A stretch of 64,000 nt of DNA from Tanypteryx hageni (GCA_028673005.1 CM054116.1:68647315-68711314); one strand, 5' to 3'; counted from the first letter of the stretch, positions 12,431 to 39,037 are shown. Translations and numbers: made by a program. Notes: generated by a model not told the origin, from the letters alone.

Positions 12431-13787
12431 CAGTGGGCCAGATAACCTGAAAAGTTGGCCAAAAATCCAATTTTCATCTGATTTACATGCAAATTTATAT
12501 CTGGTGGTTTTAGGGGTCGCTCATTTGGAATATGATATGAAAAATAGGAAATTCAAAATCTCTGAACCAATATTTAACATAAATTGTAACACCAATGCAG
12601 AAAATACTTATAGCTATAGTGTGCATTTTCACACAAATCAGACAACATTTTAGAAGAAGTCTGCCGTATTGGATCCACCATTTTTAATTTCATACTGTTG
12701 TTGATAGTATATTTGAAATAAGTGACCCCTAAAAATGCCAGGTACTATCACCTCAGCATGAAATGAGACTCGCCTATTCGCCCTGTCGGCGGCCGCATAA
12801 TATGAGGGGCGAGTTGGCAGCAGGGTAATGCAGTGCACTGTCGCCTTGCTCCGGCCACTCTCCTCATGCAAATTATTATCGTATCAGAGGCATGAGTGCT
12901 GGATTCGCAGTGGCCTTCGCTGCTGCAGAGCATGTGAGAGCTGTTGCTGCGGATGGGGATGACATGAAAAGTGAAAATGTGGCACTAATGAGAGCCACAA
13001 ATGAAAATATTTAGTGCATTTTCATAGAGCTCGTCATAGCACAGTGCGTAGAGTGATGGGATTCAAAATCTCAGATTATGGATTTAAAGCCTGATCGGCA
13101 AGGTTTTTTTTAAGTTTATTCCTTAATAACTACGCATATCGTCTATTGACAATTATAAAACCAAAAATTTTATTCCTTAATAACTACGCATATCGTCTAT
13201 TGACAATTATAAAACCAAAAATTTTGGAAGTCCCTTATTTATAATGGTTGGGTTAATTAGATACTTACTCAATTATTTTATTAATATTAATTAATTTAGT
13301 TGGTTTTATCTGGTGTGATGTCTCTGATACGATAATAATTTTCACGAGGCGAGTGGCCGGAGCAAGGCAACCAGCAGGCGACAGTGCACTGCATTACCGA
13401 CCATGCTGCCGACTCGCCCCTCATATTCTGCGGCCACCAACAGGGCGAATAGGCAAGTCTCATTTCATGCTGAGGTGATAGTACATATAAGTTAACTTAT
13501 GCTTATGGAGAAATTCCATAAATAAGTCTGCCATATTGGTTCCACCATATGAAATTTCCAACTTTCCATATTTAAATTCAAAATAAGCGACTTCTATAAC
13601 TCTCAGATATGAATTTTCATGGAAACCAGACGAAATTCCAGAAAAAGTCTGCCATTTTGGTTCAGCAATTTTGAATTTCCTACTTTTCATATCATATTCG
13701 AAACCTAAAACCGCCATATATGAATTTTCATGCAAATCAGATGAAAATTGGATTTTTGGCCAACTTTTCGGGTGATCTGGCCCACTG
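12431..13787. mobile_element. long-terminal-inverted-repeat element (level 4)
   Basis: Ends CAGTGGGCCAGAT on both strands. The first 80 bp pair closely (AAAAGTTGGCCAAAAATCCA shared). Pairing recurs internally (about 12745-12890 against 13321-13485, e.g. GACAGTGCACTGCATTAC), so the arms are about 460 bp. Left flank TA, right flank TG. No transposase. Superfamily unsure: a pogo-like CAGTGG start, but unusually long arms. Confidence 0.75.
13117..13224 (+). repeat. 54-bp perfect tandem duplication
   Basis: The 54 bases from TATTCCTTAATAACTACGCA are repeated at once (13117-13170 and 13171-13224) in the centre of the long-TIR element. A near-perfect copy implies a recent event or an assembly duplication. 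Confidence 0.85.
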
Positions 13788-14857
13788 TGGGGGGAGGGGG
13801 GCCACAGCAGGGCTTAGGGGCGCCAAAAAGCTCTTGGACCCCTCTGGAAAAAACCGATGTTACACCTAAGCTGCCACTAATGTAGCCCACCAAGTAGAAA
13901 AGGTTGCCTACAACTGGTCTAAGGCAATCTTTACATTGGCTTAAAAAATATGATCATAATGAGCTTCATGGACTCGCAACCTAGTTGTGACATGGTGCAA
14001 ATTTTTTTAAATTCTGTATCCACAAAAATGCAAAATTCTTTTAATGTATCTAGTCTTTTTGCAGAATTACTAAAATACCCATAAATTTTGAGAACTAAAT
14101 TTTTTATGTCGAACTGAAGATTTAGCATAGAATGTTTTATGCAGTTATGCAAAATATGAGCATTGCAACTGGCTTTTGTAATATCTTTAATCATAGTTTG
14201 TAGATGAGTAAGAAGTGAATTGTGCTTCCCAAAATTTGAATTAGGTAGTATTATTGGCTGAAAGACAGGTAACTCGATTCCAATTTAATTTTCTACTGAT
14301 GGTTTTTTTACATCCAAAATTCTGTCTGTAGATTCGTTCAAATTTTCAAAGAAGTCTATCATGTAATTACTAAGAAAAAATTTAATACTTAAAGGAAAAG
14401 GTTTCACGTTTTTTCTGTTGGAGGAGGCAGTTTGTATAGAGAAAAATAATGGGGGTTTGTGATTTCTTTAATTAAACAATACGGAATCCATGCTCCTCCC
14501 AGAATTTTCAAAATGGCTTCTGACATTGAACTTCTACATGATATTTTTGATGAAATAATGGAATCACTAAATGTTTTAGCATTCAATTTGAATGTGCAAT
14601 CCAAGGATTTGTATGAATGGTGGTTTTACTGTATGATAAACATGTGCAACCTCAGCTGAGGTATTAAAACTTCCTCTGAATTTTTTTTAACTAAAACACT
14701 ATCCAAAAGTTTGGTGGAAGTTGATGCTCTTGCTCTATGTTTGTGAGATTCTGAGTTGTGTTTTTTAATGGCTGCAATACTGAGGTATGCAACAAAAAAT
14801 TTAATGTTACATAAAGTACATTTTGCCTCAGTTGGATTTGATTCTGATGATCTAATC

Positions 14858-15127
14858 CAGTGGTTCTCAAACTTTCAATTGTCACAGCCCCCTTGAATAT
14901 CATGTGCCCCTCTTTGAACTGCAAATAGTTAGTAAAAATAAGAAACTTTATTGCAAATTTCTTCATTTTATATAACTATTAATAACTTTTATCACATCAT
15001 AATTCCTAAAATTCCCTGGTCAAATTTTATTATTTGTGAAAACTTTATTTTTTCAGCATTTCAACTTGCATCCAAAATAATTTTGCAGCCCTCTGGGGGG
15101 CCACAGCCGACAGTTTGAGAAACACCA
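14858..15127. mobile_element. hAT-type MITE inside the transposase pseudogene
   Basis: Perfect 8-bp duplication ATCTAATC on both sides. Ends CAGTGGTTCTCAAACTTTC and, reversed, TGGTGTTTCTCAAACTGTC. It cuts the outer hAT transposase between its N-terminal KQFEWIR and the BED-like finger. Confidence 0.88.
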
Positions 15128-15837
15128 ATCTAATCCATTCAAATTGCTTTTCTGACAATTCATTAAATTTACATGCTCGTTTTCTTTTTTGTTCTAGTGA
15201 ATTTGTAGAACTCATAGTAATAGTGTTTTCTGAAATAAAAAACTGTGTCACAGCAAAATAATCTGGGCTGACTGTAAACTATTATAATAATTAGAGCCTA
15301 AATCTGTTTGTTGGGAATGTGGCCAAAATCAATCTACCCAAGAAAACAAAAATCAATCTACTGAAGGTGAAATAACCTTGGTTAAAGAGATTTAAAACAA
15401 AAAAAATCAATTTTTAATGCTATACTTACCAGATGAGACAATAACAATTATTAACAAATTTACTGACTAGAATAAAAGCCTAGAACTACCAACATTTTTT
15501 AATGGTTATATATACTAGTAATGTACATTTATCATCATTTAATTTATACTACATACTGTTTGTACTCACCTGATATTAACATATGCATAAATAACAATAA
15601 CACTGTTATATTATTAATGCAGCAGAACAGATACTGCACTGAACTACTGCACTGACAGTGAAAAAAAAACATCAGTGTGATGACCGAGATTCCCCTGATA
15701 ACTTGTCACAATGTTTCCAGGTAATTAGTTTTATGGAAAAGAATGACAAATCACATCCTTCCCAGCATCAGGGAAGGATGGAGGACCTAACACTTGAAAG
15801 AACAGTCCTTCCCAAAGGAGGAGGTTACGCAACCCTA

Positions 15838-16620
15838 CTTAGGATCTATTAGTAACAAAATTGAAAAATGACTTCCTTCCAACAAATTCAGACCAGCTAT
15901 CTACAATTTATGTTAATTATAAAGCATACTCTCATGTCCATTTGCACCTCATTCATCCTCAGTCCAATTGCAACTGTGGCGTTATGTAATTAATTTAGCA
16001 AAGTTTTTGGACAATATAGTAATAAGCCACACAACGCCCACAATGTGGGGGGGCCAGTGGCAGATTTAGGAGGGGTTGCACTTAGCCCGTCCCAGGGGCC
16101 CCATGAAGTAAGGGGTCCCATGACATATGGCAGTGCTTCTCAACTTTGATTACGCAGAACCCTAGGGTTCCGCAAAAGATTGAGGCTCCGTGTGGATCCG
16201 CGAAAATGGGGGAAAAAGGCAAGACTTCCCTACTGCTCAGTTACCCTCAATCTAGAATTTCTCTCACATTCAGTGGTGGAATTAAGTGAGATCGCACTTG
16301 GCGCATGACAGGGGCCCCAAAAGAAATGTTCCTGTATATAATCTCAGAAATATTAAATGCCTCAATTTAAAAATCAGTGGAACCTCTCTATGATTCTATA
16401 GAAAAATTATCGTTAAGAGGTGTCATAAAAGAGGGTAGCTGTTAGGAGTGGTTTCACTATATATTTAGATTGAAGGGCCCCCGATTTCTTAGCACCAAGG
16501 GCCTCCAAATGTTTAGTGCCATGGGCCCCCAAATGTTTAGCACCAGGGGCACCAGGAGACATAAATCCTTAACTGGGGAAGTCCTGAGTTTAGGGGGGCA
16601 CCAATCATTCAAACTGTACT
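15838..16620. mobile_element. debris of several hAT-type MITEs
   Basis: Isolated termini CAGTGGCAGATTTAGGAGGG (16051), CAGTGCTTCTCAACTTTG (16131) and a GTGCCCCCCTAAACTC-type right end (about 16595). About three 31-bp units of the type GGGCCCCCAAATGTTTAGCACCA lie at 16475-16550. A CAGTGGAACCTC...GGTTTCACTATA fragment (16375-16457) looks Tigger-like. I could not pair the ends with target duplications. Confidence 0.45.
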
Positions 16621-16647
16621 GGTGAAGACATCTGACGCCCGCTTTAA

Positions 16648-17297
16648 CACGTTCAACCCGGCGCGTCACGCCGCCCGATACCTTATCGGTCGGCGTGACT
16701 CACCCGTGGGAACGCCCAGAAATGTAATACTAATAATACAATTGAATTACAAAATAATCAAAAATGCGGGTGAATGTGATTGGTCTACATGTTTCTCTCT
16801 ATTCCTCTCCCTCTCTCCACGTAATAACCATATACCTAATTACCGCACTCGCCATCTAGCTCATGATAGTTACGTTTAGTAGTCGCAGAAGTCCATTTCC
16901 TAAACTTCGAAGAAGTTCTAAATGAAGAAGTTTTCAAATGAGAATTGTGATATAATAAAAAGTTGCAAAATAAAGGGATCAGCATACACGCTATGAAGCA
17001 TGTGAAGAGATATTAGAAGAATATATAATAATTCATAATAATTACTTTATAGTTATTGGAATTAAAATCCTGAAAACAACAGGAGAAATTACGAACCATC
17101 TGTCTGGCGGGACAGCATTAATTTTTTTATTACATACAAACGGCTCATTTCAAATTGCACTACAAACAGAAGGACGTCGTGACTCACCGGTGGGCCACGC
17201 CGCTGTAGAGTGCGATATAGCACCCACCGGTGGGTCATGCCGCCCTACAGAATGATATAGTTGTGACTCACCGGTGACCCACGCCGGGTTGAACGTG
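16648..17297. mobile_element. piggyBac-type MITE 1
   Basis: TTAA at 16644-16647 and 17298-17301. Perfect 16-bp terminal inverted repeat CACGTTCAACCCGGCG. Subterminal GTGACTCACCGGTG motifs are repeated, mainly at the right end. No transposase. TTAA targets and C-starting ends are characteristic of piggyBac. Confidence 0.85.
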
Positions 17298-17301
17298 TTA
17301 A

Positions 17302-18614
17302 GAACTCAAAAAATGGAATTGTGTCTTCTACAATACTGCATTATAATGCTGAGACGAAGCATTTCTCAGCAAGAAAACCAGTGCAAGATATAGGCTACAA
17401 TTATATGCTTTCAGACATCTCTATTAGGCCAATGTATTTTCTCATGTGTCAACAGTCTCGAGTGCTATGTATAGCTAGGGAAGATTATTGTGCTTATTTG
17501 CATATATTGTGTATTTACTTGTTAAGTAATGCATGAATTCTGTATACACTGTTCAGGCTAAAAGGATGACGACTTGCCTGCAATTACAGGTCGGTCCAGT
17601 AGTCACTACCTTAGGTCTCCAATTTCATCATATAGTTTTTGTTCTCATATATAGGTACGTGGGTAGATATGGGTTGACATCACCTGATGGCACATAAGAT
17701 TTTAAAGATCATATTTATTCACTAGGAACCCATTCAAGTAATACAACAGCAAATGCTTAGCTATATTTGAATCCCAATCTACTCACGTTAGCAACCGTCA
17801 GCATTTGGGTGACTCCCTCCCCTAGTAAGATTTCATTGTACTCCTCCCTTTTTCAATGAAAATTAAAAAATGCATATTTATGCATGGCAATACTTTCTAA
17901 TGACTTCTTATAGCATTGCAATTAGGGATTGCAATACCAGTATACCGGAATACTGTATGAAAAATCACTACCAAAAAATACTGTTATTTCAAAGATCAAT
18001 ACTGGTATTTTCAGAATTACATAAACTTGCCAAGAATCTCATTTGACAGAAGAAATGATCACGCCCCCCATCAAATCTTTTGTGCCCCCCAGTTTGCACA
18101 TCTCTGCTCTAGACAAACAGAAAAGGCCTTCTAACTCAGCATGTATTTAATTAAATGTATGCATGCCCAATAGCCCACACACTTAGTGTGCATTTAAATA
18201 TATGCTCATCCTTTAAGGTTAAGAGAGTGAGAGGCCATGGCCAACAGTGGTTTGCAGGGTCGATGACTCTCAGATTGTGAAAACTGGTTGAATTTTATGG
18301 AGGAAAACAGGAAATCAAAGTTTTAACAAGTTATTTTCAATGTATTTACAATATAGTGGGTAATCTTTTGAGTTTGATGTCAATTGCAGCTCAGTCTTTG
18401 AATAAGAAAGTTATTTTTTCAGTGATGCCTGTCGATTGAGAATGGTTTTCGCCCATAATCTCTATGCTGATTTTATCATCATATAGGATGAATGACCACT
18501 TCTATGTGTTGGAACTTTGCATGCTGAAACTTTACATTTCTTTATCCTCTTGCAATAAGCTCCTGACTCCGTTAATACTAACTCTCTCGTGACTCTAGGT
18601 GAGAGGCCATAGGC
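17302..18614. other. no gene recognised; possible hAT terminus near 17934
   Basis: TAGGGATTGCAATACCAGTA followed by TACCGG at about 17934 resembles hAT ends of the type rich in ACCGG/AATACC, and GCCCCCCAGTTTGCACATC near 18085-18105 may be another end. No matching duplication was found. The rest is AT-rich. Confidence 0.4.
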
Positions 18615-19805
18615 TGGGGCTGGCGAACCTATGGCACGCGTGCCAAGGGTGGTACGCGGAATGATTTTGGTTGGCACACCACAAAATGAAATAAGAAATG
18701 AAATGTGCCACTCGCTAATACAGCAACATGGCAAAAGTGATCCCGGAAATCTAATAAATTGAAACGATGCGAAAGAGAGGCTTTGTTTACAAGAGGTACC
18801 ATTAGTTATATTATGATTTTTATTATGATTGTTGATGAGATATTTTTAAAACTAAATTTTTTAGCTGCAACTACACCACCTATCGGCGACTATTGTAAAC
18901 ACTTTACACTCCTTTTTATTTTATTAGTTGTTGGAGCTTCGGATTTTCAAGTGAATTTAGGTCATTTTTGTTTTTGTGAATAGCAGTTTATATCGCTTTA
19001 AATTTTTATCCTTGAATAATGGTGGAATCAAGGAATAAAAAAGCAAAATTTTCTGGTGAAGGAAGTGAAAGGATTTTTAAGGATGGGTGGACTGAAAGGT
19101 ATGGTGCAATTGAAAAGAACGATAAAGAATTGTGTTTTTTGTAAGGTGACACCGAAATTGCCTACATGCAGACACGTGTGAAAATCTAATATCTTTAGAA
19201 TTTGAAAAGAAAACATCTTGGCCTGAGAAGGTACCGTACCAAAGGTGTCATTGGCCCACAGGGATTATGCTCTGTGTTTTGGCGGCCCAATCTGCCCCTG
19301 GCATCAGCACAGAATTTAGCATCTGACATTTTTATTTTATCATTAACATCCGATAAGTATTTAACTGGAATTTGACAAATGGAGGTTGATCCCTCGGATC
19401 AGTCCATTCATGTCATATATCTTCTTCATTACTTCATTCATGTCATTTATTAAATCGTTTTCACATATAACGATTTTTCATACCTGTTTTTAGAGAGTAT
19501 CACCTCTACTAAAGATAACATTATCCATTAATGGACCTTATTTTTCGTTAGCATTTAATATTACTTGTCAAGTCTAGAAGATGTGGGATTCGCTCTAACA
19601 ATTCCATAAATTTCATACTTCATTTTAATACATCATTTGAATTAAATAATATAAATTTCTTCCAGTGTGGGAAAAGACATACTATATGCTACATTGTAAG
19701 AATAGACCCAGATAACATTTTTTATGATACTGGCACGCAAAGAGGCAAATTTTCTCTTATTAAGTCAATTTTGGCACGCAAGCTAGATAAGGTTCGCCAG
19801 CCCTG
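18615..19805 (+). mobile_element. non-autonomous hAT element
   Basis: Left end TGGGGCTGGCGAACCTATGG; right end reversed CAGGGCTGGCGAACCTTATC. Flanks CCATAGGC / CCCTAGGC (7 of 8). It contains a start-codon ORF fragment at 19020-19141 and a copy fragment of an unclassified repeat at about 18835-18945. Confidence 0.8.
19020..19141 (+). pseudogene. hAT transposase N-terminal fragment
   Basis: ATG opens 40 codons beginning MVESRNKKAKFSGEGSERIF and ending DKELCFL, then TAA. The basic N-terminus plus W-T-E-R-Y-G-A and ELCFL resembles the start of BED/SPIN-DOC-type finger hAT transposases. The rest of the protein is absent, which explains non-autonomy. Confidence 0.45.
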
Positions 19806-19825
19806 CCCTAGGCAGTTGCCTAAAT

Positions 19826-20134
19826 CAGTGGTTCTCGATATTTTGCATCTTGCATCTCATCAACCATTTTGTCATAAAACCTTGGTCCCATCAACTATTT
19901 TGTCAAAAACTCTTGGTCCTACTATGATATAAACAAACCCCACCTTTTCCAAGAAGTGGATTTTTGCAACAGCTGCATTTCAGTAATATATTAATGGAAA
20001 TTTTTTAGAAATTTAAATATTTCAGTAATTTTGTTGAAAATTTTTTATAACAATTATCTTCGAAACTTTGCATCCCACCTAAACAACCTCCGCATCCCAC
20101 TAGTGGGATGCATTCCAATGGTTAAGAAACACTG
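19826..20134. mobile_element. hAT-type MITE
   Basis: Ends CAGTGGTTCTCGATATTTTG and, reversed, CAGTGTTTCTTAACCATTGG. Flanks GCCTAAAT / GCCTAGAT (7 of 8). Subterminal GCATCCCAC motifs. It lies 13 bp from the target duplication of the preceding element. Confidence 0.8.
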
Positions 20135-20444
20135 GCCTAGATCACCTAACCTTATTTCCACCTCTGGTGTGACCAATGTGCATTTGCAACAGCCTAGTTT
20201 GTATTTGGGATGTTTAGTGACTAAACCCAAACACTATATGTCATCTGAATTAAAAAATTTCAAGAGAAAAATCTTCTCAAATACACTGAAACAGTAGCAT
20301 ACAATATCCATGTGGAAGGAAACCACCTGACTGAAATTATTCAACGCAAAAACATTTAGTGGACACTTTTGGAAACATTCATACGACCATGAGATCCTAT
20401 GCAGAATATTTTCTCATTTCAATAATTATGCCCAATGTTACAGC

Positions 20445-20878
20445 CAGCACTGTAACTAGCTATACAAGCACCCGTGGCAAACTACCAAATATGCACCCCC
20501 TCCATAAAAAATTCTCCAATACCTATATTTTTTTCTATATGGATTTTGGGTGAACAATTAATAAATAAAAATAAACTATAAATGATGTAATTTCCGACTA
20601 TAAATGTACATAATTTAAATACATAATTATAAATATAATTATGTAAATACATAATTAAAAAACAGAAAGTATAATTATTTTAATATTAAAAAGTTATTCT
20701 ACGCGATTTTAATGCAACAAACTCATCAATAACATTATCAAAATTTATAGTTTCTGCTATGCGTATGTCTGTAACTAGTTGTGAAATCGTCCCTTTCCTT
20801 GTGTCATGCAACCTCACACAACTTACCATTAACAATTATTGCGCCCGGGGCAGATGCCCCGCCCTAGTTACGGCACTG
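20445..20878. mobile_element. hAT-type MITE
   Basis: Perfect duplication GTTACAGC on both sides. Ends CAGCACTGTAACTAGC and, reversed, CAGTGCCGTAACTAGG. GC-rich right subterminal region (GGGCGGGGCATCTGCCCCGG). No coding sequence. Confidence 0.88.
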
Positions 20879-21082
20879 GTTACAGCTTATACCTACCTGC
20901 ATAGGATCTCATGATTATTTCATTCCATCAATTTCTAGCTTGGCAATCTCACCATTTGAGAGGGAGGGGTTTTCTTAGACGTATCTCTTGGAGGACATCT
21001 GTTGGGGCTGGTTGATGGTAGCTTAGCTAGCCCAGACCCAACTAAGAAAAACACCCGCATTCAGAAACAGGAGAATTAAACT

Positions 21083-21153
21083 GCTACGATAGTTCAGTGG
21101 TAGAATATCTACCCGGCAAGTGGAAGACCCAGATTCGATTCCCGGTCATAGCA
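21083..21153 (+). tRNA. tRNA-Gly-like sequence with GGC in the anticodon position
   Basis: GCTACGATAGTTCAGTGGTA, then B box region GATTCGATTCCCGG. Acceptor GCTACGA pairs with TCATAGC at 6 of 7 positions, discriminator A. Anticodon stem TCTAC/GTGGA pairs, with a 7-base loop CCGGCAA. The D and T arms match tRNA-Gly(GCC), but the loop reads GGC (an Ala anticodon) and lacks U33. The T-stem has mismatches. Likely a decayed tRNA gene or tRNA-derived unit, though it keeps both promoter boxes and a T8 terminator. Confidence 0.65.
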
Positions 21154-21156
21154 GAA

Positions 21157-21164
21157 TTTTTTTT
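21157..21164 (+). terminator. Pol III terminator (T8)
   Basis: Eight T residues start 3 bases after the tRNA-like 3' end, as expected for a Pol III unit. Confidence 0.6.
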
Positions 21165-21243
21165 GTTTCTATAATTATTTCCAACGTTACAGCTTATCTT
21201 TCTGCATAGGATCTCATGATCATTTCATTCCATCAATATCTTG

Positions 21244-21730
21244 CTCTGTGATTATCTATTTTCAGCATTCATTGAAGTCAACTCAAATGCCAGTAAACTA
21301 TGTAGTTAATACAGCGCATTGACATTATGACTCCAGATCAGAGATAAATATCGTAGAAGCACTACTAGTGCTCCATGCTGCTCTAGTCAGCAAAGCAATA
21401 ACATAGAAAAGTTAAAAATCATACTAAATTTCTCTTCGTCACTGATGCATAACAGCAATAAATGTTGAGGAAAATCAAGCTCTTTAGTGAAATATTTAAG
21501 CACCTTTCTGATGTCTAATGGGGAAACTTTCATTCAGCAAAATCATTACCAAGACACTGCATCTGCCTGATTAATAACTGTACTTTTTTCTTAATAATTC
21601 CCTAGATTTATGGATTAGATATGACACAGACTTACATTATGGTGAATCTGATAAACAACATTCGTTACATACTTTTATCTTCATTTACTGTAAGTTCAAA
21701 ACATTATATGCATCACAGTCAAAGGCTTCT
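21244..21730. other. no feature recognised
   Basis: AT-rich sequence without supported features. Confidence 0.5.
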
Positions 21731-22230
21731 GGGTTTAGCCATGTCGTAGAACTCAGAACAGGTTTCCGACATTTTGGAGAAATTGCAGTCTTCATCTTCA
21801 GGGGTGAAGTGACGACCAGTGGATTTTGGGAGCTATATACAATATATCATCTCACCTATCCTTCATGTCACATGATTGGTTGACTGGAAGTTGACTGATG
21901 GTGATTGGCTGCTGGTTTTGTGTCTTTTCTCTTTCACTCGGGTAGAATTCTTGGCATTGTTATTGCGGAATAGATGTTTCTAAGTGAAGCTAAGGCATAA
22001 CCTGTTGTCCCTGTAATTGTTTTTCTATTTCTATGGTGTCTGGAACGAGTTTGAGGAAATAGAAATGTTCTCTTGCAAGCAACTTGGTTTCACTGATGTC
22101 TATGATGTGTCCCGGGTCTCAAATGGTGTGCTCAGGGACAGAAGTCTTCGACTGCTGTCTACTCTTCTGTGAAAGCCTCCAATTGAAGCCATTATATGCA
22201 TTGGTTTGGCCAACTACAAATATTGCAATT
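21731..22230 (-). mobile_element. Penelope-like element 3' relic
   Basis: Minus-strand translation near 22090-22010 contains DISETKLLAREHFYFLKL followed by IEIEKQL. This resembles the C-terminal GIY-YIG-region tail of Penelope-like elements (pattern leading to E-A-I-E-I). It is followed by stops and then a 3' segment with CCCCTGAAGATGAAGACTGC and GTCGGAAACC, typical of the ends of such elements. No reverse transcriptase remains. Confidence 0.6.
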
Positions 22231-23218
22231 GTAGTAATTATTTTACATCAACAAGACTATGCTCAAAGGCAAGCCGAAGACTATTTAGGATAGCTATCTA
22301 AATCAATCCATCTCCCTCAATTGACATATATCTTCTACCAAAATAGACCAAGTAAGTGGAGATAAACTGGTGGAGAACGTCAATCCACAACATGTGAGTG
22401 AAGAGGATACATATACTCGCCAAACGAGAATGGAAGGTTCGTGGATTCATGGAATCTGCCAAGAGAGTAACAAGAAAATTATCAAAGCCTGATACTTTGT
22501 GGTCAAAAGATGAGACAGGGAAACGCTGCATTCCATCATAAAGAACAAAATCAACATCGGAAAAGAAATTCATTCTGATGAGTAGCCAGCATACGGAAGG
22601 CTCAATCAAATTGGTTACATTCTCAAGACGGTGAACCACTCATGGTCCTTCATTGATCCTGCATCTTGTGCAAACACATGACATCAAATTGTTACCGGGA
22701 CCTTTGAAATTGAAGATAGTTAAGAAAGTGCATAGAATGCATCGTATTTGGCTGAGCAGTGCTGGAGACAAACACAAAAATGAGGACATATTCGAAACTT
22801 TCCCCCAAGATGTAAAATATGTTTCTGTGATTTAAATGCCATTTTCAAAAATAAACTATCGTTATACTTACTTTTCTTTTATGTAGGGTGTTTTTTTATA
22901 AATAAACTATGATTTTTATTACATTTTCATTACTATATCTATTAGCCAAATGATAGACCACATATGACAAGAATACCCATATTTTAACTTCATATGGATT
23001 TAAATGCTAAAGGAGAAAATGAAAACAGGTTTGTAGATATTACTTGAGAAAATTTGGTAACTACATGGATTTGGCCATAACTACTTACTTTCTAAAGTGA
23101 AAAATCCTAAGCATAATTAAAATAATCTTTTTATTTCTGAGTTTCAAGAAGCTGGTTACATTGATTAAAATAGTAAAAATAAAATAAGTTCCGACCTCAA
23201 TTAAAATATTTCGGACCT
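22231..23218. other. no gene recognised
   Basis: Two open stretches (22298-22639 minus, 22653-22835 plus) show no family motif, no splice context and no supported function. They may be TE debris continuing from the Penelope-like relic. Confidence 0.4.
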
Positions 23219-23224
23219 TTTATT
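23219..23224 (-). promoter_or_regulatory. possible NUDT2 poly(A) signal
   Basis: AATAAA on the minus strand, about 370 bases after the stop. If used, the 3' UTR contains the small TA-flanked MITE at 23261-23432. Other AT-rich hexamers occur nearby, so the choice is uncertain. Confidence 0.4.
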
Positions 23225-23260
23225 GCATTATTTGCAGAATAGTTCCCATTGTTCATAATA

Positions 23261-23432
23261 CAGTGAGTGCTGCTTAATGTTATCACTTTGGGTTAAATTT
23301 AAACGATTGCATAAAGTGGTCGATAATAAACAACACACTTTCTTAACCTAGATTTAATTTTAGAATTTGGTGTTTGATTACAATAACCGGCTGATAACAA
23401 AAGCTAGTGATAATAATAAGCAGCATGTGCTA
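23261..23432. mobile_element. pogo/Tigger-type MITE in the NUDT2 3' region
   Basis: TA on both sides. Ends CAGTGAGTGCTGCTTAATG and, reversed, TAGCACATGCTGCTTATTA; TTATCACT is conserved inside both. 172 bp, no coding. It lies between the NUDT2 stop and the AATAAA at 23219-23224. Confidence 0.65.
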
Positions 23433-23595
23433 TAGTAAAACAATTAGAACATTAAAATGAATTCATTCTAAATGCTCAAAAAGAAAATACTAAAATGATT
23501 TTCACCACTGATACCTAATATCATCCCATTCCCAATAATCAGAAAAAACACCAAAGACCTGAGTCTTCATATTCGAACTGCATTCATTTCAGCAT

Positions 23596-39037
<15,442 letters not shown>

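Larger units (their letters stand above)
11608..13870. mobile_element. hAT-like element (level 3)
   Basis: Inserted in the level-2 element with flanks CTGCCACC / CTGCCACT. Ends CATAGGCATAACA and, reversed, CTTAGGTGTAACA (10 of 13). Just inside are a G-run on the left and GGGGGAGGGGGGCC near the right. A direct repeat of about 60 bp (TGTACTGTATGCNTNAAGTT) lies at about 11774 and 12142. Confidence 0.6.
11188..13916. mobile_element. hAT-type MITE, itself interrupted (level 2)
   Basis: Left end CAGGGGTGCCCAACCTGC; right end reversed CAGTTGTAGGCAACCTTTTC. Flanks GTCTAGGG / GTCTAAGG (7 of 8). It is the same family as the uninterrupted copy at 37841-38268, in the opposite orientation. Comparing the two shows extra DNA from about 11608 to 13870 here. 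Confidence 0.82.
10459..15251 (-). pseudogene. hAT transposase pseudogene, split by insertions
   Basis: Read from high to low coordinates. Near 15250-15130: KRKRACKFNELSEKQFEWIR. After the MITE: a BED-like finger with CTLCNIKF and KKHNSESHKH near 14840-14740. At 14610-14404: ILGGAWIPYCLIKEI. At 14200-13931: NAHILHNCIKHS then KEFCIFVDTEFKKI, typical of the SCAND3/ZBED-type hAT transposase. After the large insertion: a segment at 11096-10905. At 10590-10459: the dimerisation block SAYSERIFNVMNAKCRDEGK. Stops and frameshifts are numerous. Family call is from motif order; it is not functional. Confidence 0.75.
9151..15837 (-). mobile_element. hAT transposon relic (outer shell of a nested stack)
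   Basis: Termini TAGGGTTGCCAACTCCC (9151) and, reversed, TAGGGTTGCGTAACCTCC (ending 15837). Both are followed inside by GGGAAGGAC. Flanks CTTATAAC / CTTAGGAT are a decayed 8-bp duplication (5 of 8). Inside, minus-strand hAT transposase pieces run in the right order from N-terminus near 15250 to C-terminus near 10460. Two younger elements are inserted (11188-13916 and 14858-15127). Removing them leaves about 3.7 kb, a normal hAT size. Confidence 0.7.
20879..21243 (+). repeat. direct repeat pair flanking a tRNA-like gene
   Basis: A segment TTACAGCTTAT, then CTGCATAGGATCTCATGAT and ATTTCATTCCATCAAT, occurs at about 20880-20931 and again at 21189-21239. The tRNA-like unit (21083-21153) lies between. 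An inverted partial copy (CATGAGATCCTATGCAGAA) is at about 20389, before the MITE at 20445. Confidence 0.7.

Noticed and set aside
13033..13100. tRNA-like unit in the centre of the long-TIR element
   Set aside because: Only a weak A-box-like word and a poor B box (GGATTTAAAGCC); not enough for a call.
22298..22639. 113-codon minus-strand open frame
   Set aside because: No recognisable motif, no exon signals and no family resemblance; kept only as unassigned sequence.
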